Source of the DNA: Nostoc sp. CENA543
Lineage (GTDB): Bacteria > Cyanobacteriota > Cyanobacteriia > Cyanobacteriales > Nostocaceae
Direction: 5' to 3'
DNA length: 64,000 nt
Assembly (NCBI RefSeq): GCF_002896875.1
Contig: NZ_CP023278.1
Span: 3,892,501 to 3,956,500, forward strand
Shown here: piece by piece, positions 38,234-48,121 of the stretch
Position numbering within the stretch: the stretch's first letter is position 1
How the letters are laid out: each line of letters starts with the position of its first letter
Made by a program: the position numbers and the translations under genes
The notes under the pieces: model-generated
The model's input: the letters and a program-made list of their open reading frames with translations, nothing else
Database searches by the model: none
Told to the model about the DNA's origin: nothing

Positions 38234-39316
38234 CTACTTATGAATCTGATGTAACATTTCTGGGTGAATTCCCATCTCTTTGGTGTAGGGTGCGAGGAAT
38301 TCATCGGGGGATACTGTGGCGGGATTCAGGGCGATCGCTTCTTTAAGCGTGTCATTACTCGCCGTTAACTGCTCTTGTATCCATTTATCAAAGTCTTCTT
38401 GTTTCTGTACTACCACCTGAGTTCTCATTGCACCGTGGTAGGGGCCACAAAGTTCTGCACAGATCAGAGCATAGTCACCTGCGGTTTTGGGTGTAAAGCG
38501 GAGTTCGCTTTGTCTACCGGGGATTGCGTCTTGTTTGAGGCGGAATTCAGGTACCCAAAAAGCATGGATGACATCATTTGCTGTCATGTTAATTCTGACT
38601 TCCCGCCCAATGGGAACGTGCAGTTCACCAGAGGTTACACCTGTTTCGGGGTAGGTAAAAATCCATGCGTATTGTAAACCTGTGACGTTAACTTCTAATT
38701 CGGGTGGTTTGCCTGCTTTTTCAGGACTCGCACCAAGACTAGGAGACACGCTACCTACACCCGGTGCTTCCCGTTTTTGGGGAATTTGATCAGCATTGCG
38801 GACTGCGGCTGTAGCAGGGTCTTGCATCGCCTCATCAGATTTTTGTTGGTTGAGGTTAGGCTCATTACTAGGTGGAGTATCGTTTAAAGTTGCCGCGAGA
38901 GCGGTTCCCGGCATCGCCATTGATTCTTGCATGATGGGGGCTTCATGGATGGCGTGGGGATCAAAACCACCGATGTCATTGTAAACTTCAAAACTATAGA
39001 CAGAAATACCTATAACAATAATGGCGGGGATCGCTGTCCATAGTATTTCTAAAGGCACATTACCTTCAATTGGTGGGCCATCTTCATGATCACCAGCCCG
39101 CCGACGATATTTAATTGCACAGTAAATTAATACACCTTCAACAATTAAAAATATACCTGCTGAGACGGTCATCATCGTGTTGAACAAACCATCCACTAAT
39201 ACGGCTTCATCAGAGGCGGCTGTTGGCAACAAACCGTGATTTTGACCGTACCACAGGCTAACCAGGGTTAGCCCAATGCCAATTAATAATGTCCAGATGG
39301 AACTTGGAATTTTCAC
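38234..39316 (-). CDS. coxB: Cytochrome c oxidase subunit II
   Basis: A 360-residue protein: two N-terminal membrane helices (about residues 7-27 and 47-67), a long hydrophilic insert with Pro/Ala/Glu (about 135-205), then the cupredoxin domain. The CuA site is CAELCGPYHGAM (about 288-299) with the upstream His in VIHAFWVPEF. It accepts electrons from cytochrome c6 or plastocyanin. First gene of the operon; the start is ATG. It is divergent from ctaA. Confidence 0.93.
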   Translation of the reverse strand: MKIPSSIWTLLIGIGLTLVSLWYGQNHGLLPTAASDEAVLVDGLFNTMMTVSAGIFLIVEGVLIYCAIKYRRRAGDHEDGPPIEGNVPLEILWTAIPAIIVIGISVYSFEVYNDIGGFDPHAIHEAPIMQESMAMPGTALAATLNDTPPSNEPNLNQQKSDEAMQDPATAAVRNADQIPQKREAPGVGSVSPSLGASPEKAGKPPELEVNVTGLQYAWIFTYPETGVTSGELHVPIGREVRINMTANDVIHAFWVPEFRLKQDAIPGRQSELRFTPKTAGDYALICAELCGPYHGAMRTQVVVQKQEDFDKWIQEQLTASNDTLKEAIALNPATVSPDEFLAPYTKEMGIHPEMLHQIHK

Positions 39317-39721
39317 GGCTCACTTAAATGAATTAATTACGTGATCTTAAAGTAACTCACTTACTAAGGTAGTCTAGGCTATTAATTATTGACTCAACCG
39401 TTCTGAAATTTTTATTAATTTTTTCGACTACTTTACTATTCTTGAGTAAAAGAGACTTAGTGGATACTTACAAGCGTAGATAACAACAATTAGAAAAATT
39501 TAAGGAAAATTTTAGAAAAGAAAATTGTATGAAAATTAACCAATTCCTGACAACTTAAAAATACCTAAAGCTTCCGGCTATTAAGGGTAAAAGTGATTCA
39601 AATTATTAAATATAACGCCGAACATTAAACCCTAGTCCTTACGCTAGGGTGGAGATAGGTAAGTTATGAAAATTGCAAACTGTAAGCAGTTCTACCAAAG
39701 AGTGGGCAGAAGGTATTGTTC
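39317..39721. other. Divergent control region between coxB and ctaA
   Basis: Holds the promoters of coxBAC and ctaA-ctaB. A CCCTAG-TCCTTACG-CTAGGG hairpin near 39631-39650 lies in the ctaA leader. I see no clear NtcA-type site. Confidence 0.45.
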
Positions 39722-40654
39722 ATGAGTGAATTTGTCCTAGAACAACAAAATGAAACAGCAACGGCAATCCAAAAGCCCAAGGAAATGATTCGTCGCTTAG
39801 TGTGGAGAATGGCTATAGCTACCCTAATTTTGATGGCTATAGGCAGTGCTACGCGGGTGATGAATGCGGGGCTAGCTTGTCCAGACTGGCCACTTTGCTA
39901 TGGGGAACTAGTACCAGCTAAACAAATGAATCTCCAAGTCTTCTTGGAATGGTTTCACCGTCTAGATGCCAGTTTAATTGGCGTGAGTGCGATCGCCTTA
40001 TGTGGTTTATCCTGGTGGCATCGTCGCGCCTTACCCAGTTGGCTACCTTGGGCGGGGACATTTGCTCTATTTCTCATCGTCTTCCAAGGGATTTTGGGCG
40101 GACTTACAGTCACAGAATTGTTACGATTTGATATCGTCACAGCCCACTTGGGAACAGCGTTACTGTTTTTCACTACCCTCTTAATTATTGGCATTGCCCT
40201 CACTCCCTACCAAGGAACAGGTAACGTCGGGAAACTGCCGTGGGTGGGTTTGACAGCCGCAATTTTTGTGTATGCACAAAGTCTTTTAGGTGCATTAGTT
40301 GGTTCTCGTTGGGCTTTACACCAGTGCTTTGGGGGTTCTCAACTTTGCGATGTGATGTACACCCATATTTTTGGACTAGTACCGCCCACCGTCGCCACCT
40401 TAGCAGTAGTGTTAATTTCCTGGCGGACACCAGCATTACACCCAGCTTTGCGAAGACTCGCGAATATGTCCGGTGTGCTGTTAGTCTTACAACTCGTCTT
40501 GGGGGTAGCCACTTTCCGATTACATCTGCAAGTCGAACCCTTGACAGTCTCTCACCAAGCAGTAGGCGCGACACTTTTGGGTTCTTTAGTAGCCTTTACA
40601 GTCCTTGCCCTGCGCGACTGGGCTGAAAATCGGGAAATCGAAGCCAAAATTTAA
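39722..40654 (+). CDS. ctaA: Heme A synthase CtaA/COX15
   Basis: 310 residues from the ATG at 39722, with AGAAGG upstream; a TTG at 39716 also opens the frame. Eight membrane segments with the heme-ligand His residues in EWFHRLDASLIG, VTAHLGTALLFF, LHQCFGGSQLC and VSHQAVGATLLG, plus the N-terminal ATRVMNAGLACPDWPLCYG loop. It oxidises heme O to heme A for the aa3 oxidase encoded next door. It is followed by ctaB on the same strand. Confidence 0.92.
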   Translation: MSEFVLEQQNETATAIQKPKEMIRRLVWRMAIATLILMAIGSATRVMNAGLACPDWPLCYGELVPAKQMNLQVFLEWFHRLDASLIGVSAIALCGLSWWHRRALPSWLPWAGTFALFLIVFQGILGGLTVTELLRFDIVTAHLGTALLFFTTLLIIGIALTPYQGTGNVGKLPWVGLTAAIFVYAQSLLGALVGSRWALHQCFGGSQLCDVMYTHIFGLVPPTVATLAVVLISWRTPALHPALRRLANMSGVLLVLQLVLGVATFRLHLQVEPLTVSHQAVGATLLGSLVAFTVLALRDWAENREIEAKI

Positions 40655-41074
40655 GGGGTGATAGGCGATAGGAAGTCAAAAGTCAAAAAGCAAAAGATGT
40701 TGTTTTTCATGACTTTTATCTTTCCCAATCCTCAGTCCCTCTATGTTGATAATGAACTGCTGAAAACAAAAAACTATGAAACAGTGGGGAGGAAGGTATC
40801 TTAGCAAGCCGGAAGCGTTTCCTCCTTCCCATCATCACTTGCAAACCTTACCTCTACAACTGAAGCTCAAACTCTACCGTCTTCTTGCCTTTTTGACTCG
40901 TAACCAATTCACCAAAATTCTGCAACATACCCAAATTCAGAAACCTTTGCGAATTGCGAATTGCGAATTGCGAATTGGTATCAACTCTCTACATGGCAGT
41001 AGTAAAGGCAAGGATTACCAATCTAGAGCAAGGGCTGCACATAAGTTCTTGAAAAAAAAGGAATTACAGTCAAA
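40655..41074. other. Gap between ctaA and ctaB
   Basis: Contains four copies of gcgaattgcgaatt heptamers (40950-40979) and a small frame without family features. No gene supported; probably transcribed as operon spacer. Confidence 0.45.
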
Positions 41075-42019
41075 ATGATCGAGACTAATGTCTCTCGCCA
41101 CCACGAAACTTTTCTTCAGGTAGTTCAAAGCTATTATCAGCTAACTAAACCTAGAATTATCCCATTGCTCTTAATTACTACTGCCGGCAGTATGTGGATT
41201 GCGGCAAAAGGCGAAGTAGACCCTTTATTGTTAATAGTTACTCTAGCTGGCGGAACTTTAGCAGCTGCTAGCGCACAGACCATTAATTGTATCTACGATC
41301 GCGATATTGATTATGAAATGGAGAGGACGCGTCATCGTCCTATGCCTTCTGGGAGGGTTCAGCCCCGTGACGCATTGATTTTTGCGATCGCTCTGGCTAT
41401 CCTTTCTTTTACACTCCTTTCCGTATTCGCCAATCTCCTCGCCGCTTCCTTAGCATTATCCGGCATTATCTTTTACGTTTTGGTCTATACTCACTGGTTA
41501 AAGCGTCATAGTACCCAAAACATCGTCATTGGTGGCGCGGCTGGGGCGATTCCCGCCTTAGTTGGTTGGGCTGCTGTTACAGGCACTTTAAGCTGGGCGG
41601 CATGGTTAATTTTTGCGATCGTCTTTTTGTGGACTCCTCCCCATTTCTGGGCGTTGGCGTTGATGATTCGCGATGACTACGCCAAGGTGGGAATTCCCAT
41701 GTTACCTGTAGTGGAAGGGGCCGAAGTTACCGTCAAGCAAATTTGGTACTACACCTTGATAACAGTCTTCTCAACGCTGTTACTCGTTTATCCCCTCCAC
41801 GCTAGCGGCATTATTTACGCTGCTTTCGCCGCCGGTTTAGGCGGTTTATTTATCCGCAAATCTTGGTGTTTGTTACACAACCCTGAAGACCGTACTACAG
41901 CTAGAGATGTGTTTCTCTTCTCCATCTCTTATATGATGCTGTTGTGTTTAGCGATGGTGATTGATAGTCTGCCCATTACCCATCATCTGATTAGTGCCGT
42001 GATTAATTTCATGGCTTAG
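41075..42019 (+). CDS. ctaB: Protoheme IX farnesyltransferase (heme O synthase)
   Basis: A 314-residue UbiA-family membrane enzyme. The first Asp-rich motif is [23 protein letters not shown] (about residues 70-92) and the second region is [19 protein letters not shown] (about 208-226). Nine membrane helices. It adds a farnesyl group to heme B to give heme O, the substrate of CtaA. Same direction as ctaA and adjacent to coxBAC, as expected for terminal-oxidase assembly. Confidence 0.93.
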   Translation: MIETNVSRHHETFLQVVQSYYQLTKPRIIPLLLITTAGSMWIAAKGEVDPLLLIVTLAGGTLAAASAQTINCIYDRDIDYEMERTRHRPMPSGRVQPRDALIFAIALAILSFTLLSVFANLLAASLALSGIIFYVLVYTHWLKRHSTQNIVIGGAAGAIPALVGWAAVTGTLSWAAWLIFAIVFLWTPPHFWALALMIRDDYAKVGIPMLPVVEGAEVTVKQIWYYTLITVFSTLLLVYPLHASGIIYAAFAAGLGGLFIRKSWCLLHNPEDRTTARDVFLFSISYMMLLCLAMVIDSLPITHHLISAVINFMA

Positions 42020-42169
42020 AACGGTTTGCGATCGCGCCCCTCAAAGTCAACGCGATCGCATTCTTAAAAATTAAATAATATTCTATTAGACTACAAGTAT
42101 AAATTAATATAAACTTTCTATTGAGACTACCTTAGCAAATTGATAATTGTCTCCACCACTGACAAGTTA

Positions 42170-43438
42170 TTAATTACTAGGATTCCAGACATATTTCCCT
42201 TTTTTATCGATGTAACCATACTTGTTATCAATTTGCACTGATGCTAATCCTTGGAAAAATCCGTTAGCGGAATCAAACTGAGGATTAATCACTATCTTCC
42301 CAGTTTTATCGATGTAACCATACTTTTTATCAATCCTGACTACTGCTAGTTCTTCGGAAAATTCGCTAGTAAAGTCAAACTGAGGATTAATGACTATCTT
42401 CCCAGTTTTATCGATATAACCATACTTGTTACCAATGTTGACTATTGCTAATCCTTGAAAAAATCCACCAACAGAATCGAACTGAGGGTTAATCACTATC
42501 TTCCCGGTTTTATCTATGTAACCATACTTGTTACCAATGTTGACTATTGCTAATCCTTGGAAAAATCCACTAGCAAAATCAAACTGAGGGTTAATGACTA
42601 TCTTCCCAGTTTTATCAATATAACCATATTTATTATCACTTTTTATGAGTGATAATCCTTCCGAAAAATCACTAGCAGAATTAAATTGAGGATTAATGAC
42701 TATCTTTCCAGTTTTATCGATATAACCATACTTCTCATCAATTCTCACTCGTGCTAAACCTTCAGAAAATCCGCTAGCATCGTCAAACTGAGGATTAATG
42801 ACCATCTTTCCGGTTTTATCGATGTAACCATACTTATTGTCAATTCTTACTAATGATAATCCTTCCGAAAATCTACTACTAGCAGAGTCAAATTGCGGAT
42901 TGATCACTATCAACCCTGTTCTATCGATGTAACCGTACTTATCACCTATTTCTACTTTTGCTAATCCTTCAGAAAATTCGCTATTAGCATCATCAAACTG
43001 AGGGTTAATAACTATTTTTCCGGCTTTATCGATATAACCATATTTATCACTTATTCTGACTATTGCTAACCCTTCCAAAAATTGACCTGCGTAATCAAAC
43101 TGAGGATTAATCAATATATTCCCTTTTTTACCTATGTAACCATATTTACTACCAATTCTTACTAGTGATAATCCTTCAGAAAATTCACTAGCAGAATCAA
43201 ACTGAGGATTAATGACTATGTTTCCAGTTTTATCAATGTAACCATATTTACTGTTCTGTATAACCAAAAATAATCCTTCAAAGTTTTTGTATCTTCTCTG
43301 ATTAGTGCTACTAATTGCATTTTGGCTATAAATTATATTCAATACTCCATATCCTAATCCCACAACTCCAAATATAGAAGTTGCAACTATTAACATCAGT
43401 TGCCACAGAGCTAAATTGAACTTTTTTGCCACTGTCAT
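42170..43438 (-). CDS. WG (KWG) repeat protein, membrane-anchored
   Basis: A 422-residue protein with one N-terminal membrane helix (LALWQLMLIVATSIFGVVGLGYGVL, about residues 9-33). It is followed by ten full and one partial copies of a 33-35 residue repeat of the form KYGYIDKTGKIVINPQFD..FSEGLA.V. These WG repeats are thought to form a beta-propeller- or solenoid-like surface for protein binding. The DNA repeats are nearly identical, so copy number probably varies between strains. It interrupts the ctaB to CPBP gene interval. No partner is apparent. Confidence 0.88.
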   Translation of the reverse strand: MTVAKKFNLALWQLMLIVATSIFGVVGLGYGVLNIIYSQNAISSTNQRRYKNFEGLFLVIQNSKYGYIDKTGNIVINPQFDSASEFSEGLSLVRIGSKYGYIGKKGNILINPQFDYAGQFLEGLAIVRISDKYGYIDKAGKIVINPQFDDANSEFSEGLAKVEIGDKYGYIDRTGLIVINPQFDSASSRFSEGLSLVRIDNKYGYIDKTGKMVINPQFDDASGFSEGLARVRIDEKYGYIDKTGKIVINPQFNSASDFSEGLSLIKSDNKYGYIDKTGKIVINPQFDFASGFFQGLAIVNIGNKYGYIDKTGKIVINPQFDSVGGFFQGLAIVNIGNKYGYIDKTGKIVINPQFDFTSEFSEELAVVRIDKKYGYIDKTGKIVINPQFDSANGFFQGLASVQIDNKYGYIDKKGKYVWNPSN

Positions 43439-43696
43439 ATTTATAGTTCATTAAAATTACATATAGTTTTAATCGAAGATATAAATTAATCTCTAAGAAT
43501 ATTTACACGAATTTAATTACACAAATGAACACCAAAAAACGCTGAGATTTTATGTGTAATTAACGCAATATTACCCGGCTATAAATACAAAATGGAACTG
43601 GTATAATATCCAATACAACACATAAACTCATCAGAGTTTAAGGGAAATTTTACGGAAATTGTCCGCAAAAAAAGGAATTATATAGCGATACGGTAG

Positions 43697-44569
43697 TTAA
43701 AAATACACAGACAACACCCAGAGAATCAAGCTAGTTCCTAAAACACAAACTATTCCCGCGACTCCTGCTAGGGGTTTGTTGTTTTTTCCTGTCCACCATT
43801 CCGAGACTTTCCCTGTATAAGTGACTAGCTGGGCTGTATCTATAGTAGCGATCGCCCACACTAAAGCGGAATGTAATCCCCAGGCTATGCCTAAATTATG
43901 ACTGCGATCGCATATCCTCGCTAACACTAGCATCATCCCTAGTAACCATAGTCCGGGTAATTGGGGGAGTGTTTCCTGTTGTTCCCATACTAGATGCAAG
44001 AGTGCGAAAATCACACTAGAAATTACCGCCGCTACCCACACAGAATAATCTTGCTCTAATTCCGTTAATAAAAAACCCCGAAATACTAGCTCTTCTATCC
44101 CACCTACTAATAACGCTACTAATAAAATAGATGGCAAGATAGATGCTATTTGCTTGATATTTAACTCTTTAAAGACACACCAACCCAACCAAAATTGACA
44201 GGCATACAACATAACTATACTGACAAGTCCCAGCCCCAAACCTAGTGCTAAAGAACCCAACATGGCCCAATTAGCCACAACTCCGTAGTCGGAGAAAGAA
44301 CTATTAGTTAACCAAATCACGCCCCAAACTATCAAAGGTGCTAATAGATAGAGTGAGACAATTAACGGTAATTTCTGTTCTGGTTGTAAAGGTTTTATTG
44401 GCTGCCAATGTAGTAATCTGAGTAAGACTAGGGCAATTGGTAGCCAACACCCCAACCAAGCCATAAAAAATACCATCACCACAACTATTACTGGTGCATC
44501 TTGTAGCGATGTCAGTAAATTGCTGATGAATGGTACGGAGAAATTGGTCAGACTAAAGAAAAAAATCAC
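43697..44569 (-). CDS. CPBP family intramembrane glutamic endopeptidase
   Basis: A 290-residue protein with eight hydrophobic segments; a GTG at 44569 opens it. The Abi/CAAX-protease motifs are EELVFRGFLL (about residues 161-170, the Glu-Glu and Arg), VIFALLHLVWE (His, about 186-196) and GIAWGLHSALVWA (about 227-239). Such proteases act within the membrane, in prenyl-protein processing or bacteriocin immunity in other bacteria. The substrate here is unknown. The cyAbrB gene lies 190 bases upstream in the same direction. Confidence 0.87.
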   Translation of the reverse strand: MIFFFSLTNFSVPFISNLLTSLQDAPVIVVVMVFFMAWLGCWLPIALVLLRLLHWQPIKPLQPEQKLPLIVSLYLLAPLIVWGVIWLTNSSFSDYGVVANWAMLGSLALGLGLGLVSIVMLYACQFWLGWCVFKELNIKQIASILPSILLVALLVGGIEELVFRGFLLTELEQDYSVWVAAVISSVIFALLHLVWEQQETLPQLPGLWLLGMMLVLARICDRSHNLGIAWGLHSALVWAIATIDTAQLVTYTGKVSEWWTGKNNKPLAGVAGIVCVLGTSLILWVLSVYF

Positions 44570-44760
44570 GATAGATTTCTTGCAGAATGAATGTCTTGTT
44601 GATTAATCAAGACTTTACCAAAACTGGTAACATCTGCAAGGGGTCTAATCGTGATTTTGGTATTAGATAAATTTATCTAATTAGGAATACGATACTTTCG
44701 CTGGTTTTAGGGATAAGTTACCAAGTATTCCTCAGAAACTCATCCCAAATAGCAGAAAAT

Positions 44761-45195
44761 TTATTCTTCGTCTTCCACGTCTTCGTCAGCGTCTTCAACA
44801 TCTATGTCAGAAGCCAGCTTTTTATCGCTTTCACCCAATTGAATCAAGTGAATATGCTTGTAACCTAGTCGGATTTCAAATTCGTCACCAGCCTTTAAAC
44901 CCATCGCCTTGGTGTAGGTAGCACCGATGACAATTTGACCGTTTTGATGAACACTAACACGATATGTCGGTTCACGACCACGGCCATCTTTTGGTGCTTC
45001 TGGACTCAGAGGAATTCCTCTAGCCGATAGCAAAGCATCATAGAAATCGGTGAGGTTGACACGGACTTGGTTATTCTTTGTAACAGTATAGTAGCCACAC
45101 TGCTTGGCTCTTTCTCTTCTAGGTAAATTAGAAAGTTCTTTGACTTTCGCTAGCAGTGCTTTTCCAGTTAAAGGCGCAGTTGCAGTTTCACTCAT
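44761..45195 (-). CDS. calA: cyAbrB-type transcription regulator (CalA-like)
   Basis: 144 residues from the ATG at 45195 (MSETATAPLTGKALLAKV); the frame continues 25 codons upstream to 45270, but that part has no family similarity. The cyanobacteria-specific N-terminal region (CGYYTVTKNNQVRVNLTDFYDALL) precedes a C-terminal AbrB swapped-hairpin-like DNA-binding domain (YRVSVHQNGQIVIGATYTKAMGLKAGDEFEIRLGYKHIHL), and the tail is very acidic. cyAbrB proteins are abundant regulators of carbon/nitrogen balance and, in Anabaena, of heterocyst genes. Synteny with sdhB and coxBAC suggests the CalA (cyAbrB1) orthologue; cyAbrB2 is the alternative. Confidence 0.85.
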   Translation of the reverse strand: MSETATAPLTGKALLAKVKELSNLPRRERAKQCGYYTVTKNNQVRVNLTDFYDALLSARGIPLSPEAPKDGRGREPTYRVSVHQNGQIVIGATYTKAMGLKAGDEFEIRLGYKHIHLIQLGESDKKLASDIDVEDADEDVEDEE

Positions 45196-46895
45196 TATGG
45201 TCAAATTTTCCTTACTCTCTCCAAACTGATAAATTATGTTGTCCTTTGCCAGTATTTGATTTTTTAGCATCTATACAAAGCTACTGGGGACTTTAAGTTT
45301 TAGGGTGAATTCCTGCTGATATTATCCTCAAGTACCTCTATTGTGGATGACCACAACAGATGAGAGTCCACGAGTTACACAGGCATTATTTTCGGTGATT
45401 TTACGGCATTTTCAACCATTATTCATCATCGGAAAGGCAATCATTTTCTCGTTTGGTCTAACCATTACAAATAAGTTGTAGACCAAAGAAATTGCTGATT
45501 TTCCTCTGACGGTGCTTCCTTCATAGCCCTTGAGTTGTCAGGGTTTACCTCTACTTCCTCTTAAACTATGGACAGCATGGGATTGGAATATGGTTTTACG
45601 GACATACACCCTTTTGTCCTACCTGTCGAGACATGAAATTTTTGTCTCTAGATTACGAAGAAACTCAGCAGTGTTAGCTGTACTTGTACAGCTGTTGATT
45701 CTGAATTTTGTGACTTCGTAATTTTATATTAAATACTAGCATGGACTAATAATAGCAAAATAATTGTTTATTTTTTAATTTAATTTAAAAGTAAAGTTTT
45801 ATCTAAATCCCCTAGCTCCTCGCAACAAAAAGCGGCTAGGATTTTTTGTAGGGTTCATCAGGAAGAGTGAGTTTTGCTGTATAGCTTTTATAAAAATTAA
45901 TCTAAATTTAGATGAGTAGTTTTGAGGGGTAAGTTATATCCTTTAGCTTACTTGATTCAAGCCAGATAAAAAGCCATGAGTATTAACCTCCTAGTTTATT
46001 GTGTCGTGAGCAGAAGGGCTAGTGTTTTATGTACGTCTGTCTATGGGAAGAATAAATTTTCTGACATTTGCTGAAGACTACACGCGACTTCGTGGATGTT
46101 TATTCTTAGCTTTGCAGCTTCCATCCAACCAAAAACATAAAATTGAGCGATGTGTACGGGGATTTTATAACCATTGCCATTTGTAGATGTTGGCATCAAG
46201 ATGTGTGAATAAGTTGAAGAGCATTTATCGTAGGTAGACAGACAATATAGAGGATAAACCTATATTCATTCCTGGTAAACCCCCTTGACACGGATAATTT
46301 TAGATTGAGTGCTAGCATAGCTTACCCAAGACAAAAGTTTTGGATGCAGGTTTTCTTCCCCGGAAAAATTTTTCCCATAGATTTGTGATTGGGGATTAAA
46401 GTGCTGCTGTTAATGCTTGAGTGGTTGTCAGCAACATAAATCAGTCTGATGGTGCTGCTGTCATCAAAGATGATCATAGTTATATTTAAACTAGATTCAG
46501 TCTCTCTTGAACAATCAGCCTATTAATGCTAGTCCAAGAATTAAGGGTAACAATATATATAGCTGATTTTTTGTCACCGCTAGCCTTGATCACACCAATT
46601 TGTAGTTTGGGATTTTGATTTTAGATGGTTTTTTGGTACTTTTGGGAATCCTACTGCAAAAGTCAGGTATTAACGTCCTACTTGTTGGCAGCAGGAATCT
46701 AAAATACACGCTGGGCTGGATTAGCTACAAAGATTGTCAATCTAAAATCACAAATCCGTCTGGAAAATTTATCTTGGATAGGCAACCCACTCCAGAAATT
46801 TTATCCCGCCAGGCTACGGGAACAAAAAATCCCCACATTAATTGATTTAAGTTTTTGAGACTGATGCACTAAATTAAGAATTTCGGTGAGAACTC
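45196..46895. other. 1.7 kb gene-poor region between calA and sdhB
   Basis: The two short plus-strand frames here (63 and 76 codons) have no ribosome site or family features. I see several inverted repeats: TTTGGTCTA/TAGACCAAA near 45452-45490; nested pairs GTCTGTCTA (46035-46043) with TAGACAGAC (46235-46243) and AAGAATAAA (46048-46056) with TTTATTCTT (46099-46107). A terminator lies at 45811-45848. The region probably holds long leaders of calA and sdhB and may encode one or two small RNAs. Confidence 0.5.
45811..45848 (+). terminator. Intrinsic terminator with no gene before it
   Basis: CCTAGC (45811-45816) pairs with GCTAGG (45835-45840), inner CGC/GCG pairs, then a T6 run. It reads on the plus strand, where no protein gene precedes it within several kilobases, so it may end a small RNA. 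Confidence 0.6.
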
Positions 46896-47873
46896 ATGAA
46901 GGTTAATTTTAAAATCATTCGACAACAGTATAATTCCCCTGCCATAGTTCAAAATTACATTTTAGAGACAGAACCTGGTAATACGATTTTGGATTGCCTG
47001 AATCGGATTAAATGGGAGCAGGATGGTACTTTAGCCTTTCGCAAAAATTGCCGCAATACGATTTGTGGTAGCTGTGCGATGCGAATTAATGGCCGCTCCG
47101 CCTTAGCTTGTAAGGAAAATGTCGGCAATGAACTAGCAAGATTACCACAACAAAGCGATGGCATTCCAGAAATTAGCATCGCCCCAATGGGAAATATGCC
47201 AGTGATTAAAGATTTAGTCGTGGATATGAATAGTTTCTGGGAAAATTTAGAAGCTGTTGCACCCTATGTTAGTACCGCCGCTAGACAAGTCCCGGAAAGA
47301 GAATTTTTACAAACACCACAAGAGCGATCGCAATTAGATCAAACTGGTAACTGTATTATGTGCGGTGCTTGTTACTCAGAATGTAATGCACGGGAAGTCA
47401 ATCCCGATTTTGTAGGGCCTCATGCTCTGGCTAAAGCTTACCGTATGGTTGCTGACTCCCGCGATACAGATACAGCCAATCGCCTAGAAAATTACAACGA
47501 AGGGACTAAAGGCGTGTGGGGATGTACCAGATGTCTCTACTGCGATGCAGTTTGTCCAATGGAAGTTTCCCCCTTAGAGCAAATCACCAAAATTAAACAA
47601 GAAATTCTCTCCCACAAACAAGCGAGTGACAGTCGCTCAATTCGCCATCGTAAAGTATTAGTAGAACTAGTCAAAGCAGGCGGCTGGATTGATGAAAGAC
47701 AATTTGGTTTGCAAGTTGTGGGTAACTACTTCCAAGACTTAAGAGGATTACTAAGCATCGCGCCTTTAGGTTTACGTATGCTCATCAAAGGCAAATTCCC
47801 CCTCTCCTTTGAACCCTCTGAAGGAGTAGAAGAAGTGCGATCGCTTATTACAGCCGTTAAGGCGGAAGATTAG
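46896..47873 (+). CDS. sdhB: Succinate dehydrogenase / fumarate reductase iron-sulfur subunit
   Basis: A 325-residue protein with a [2Fe-2S] ferredoxin-type site (CRNTICGSCAMRINGRSALAC, about residues 52-72) and two cubane Cys clusters: CIMCGACYSEC (about 151-161) and CTRCLYCDAVCP (about 205-216). It passes electrons from the SdhA flavoprotein to quinone. The sdhA gene is not adjacent, as is common in cyanobacteria. A long untranslated leader probably precedes it. Confidence 0.92.
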   Translation: MKVNFKIIRQQYNSPAIVQNYILETEPGNTILDCLNRIKWEQDGTLAFRKNCRNTICGSCAMRINGRSALACKENVGNELARLPQQSDGIPEISIAPMGNMPVIKDLVVDMNSFWENLEAVAPYVSTAARQVPEREFLQTPQERSQLDQTGNCIMCGACYSECNAREVNPDFVGPHALAKAYRMVADSRDTDTANRLENYNEGTKGVWGCTRCLYCDAVCPMEVSPLEQITKIKQEILSHKQASDSRSIRHRKVLVELVKAGGWIDERQFGLQVVGNYFQDLRGLLSIAPLGLRMLIKGKFPLSFEPSEGVEEVRSLITAVKAED

Positions 47874-47877
47874 AGGG

Positions 47878-48012
47878 ATTGGGGATTGGGGACTGGGGAC
47901 TGGGGACAAGGGAGACAAGGTAGACAAGGTAGACAAGGTAGAATTGATTTCCTAACTCATTACTCATTACTCATTACTCATTACTCAGCACTCATTACTC
48001 ATTACTCATTAC
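47878..48012. repeat. Mixed tandem repeats (ggggact, gtagacaag, cattactcatt)
   Basis: Three repeat classes in series between sdhB and the M48 protease gene. Confidence 0.9.
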
Positions 48013-48121
48013 TCTCCTTCCCTGAGTGCTGAATGCAACTTTAAACGCTGTATGTACGTCTTGATTAATTGTTCCCTGCAAGAATTGTCTCACCGAATTT
48101 ATGATTGACAGGAAAGGCTGG

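Noticed and set aside
40200-40626. Long antisense frames over ctaA
   Set aside because: They are shadows of the well-supported membrane protein on the plus strand and have no family features.
45530-46845. Two short plus-strand protein genes (63 and 76 codons) in the calA-sdhB gap
   Set aside because: No ribosome sites, unusual composition and no recognisable motif; structured RNA or long leaders explain the region better.
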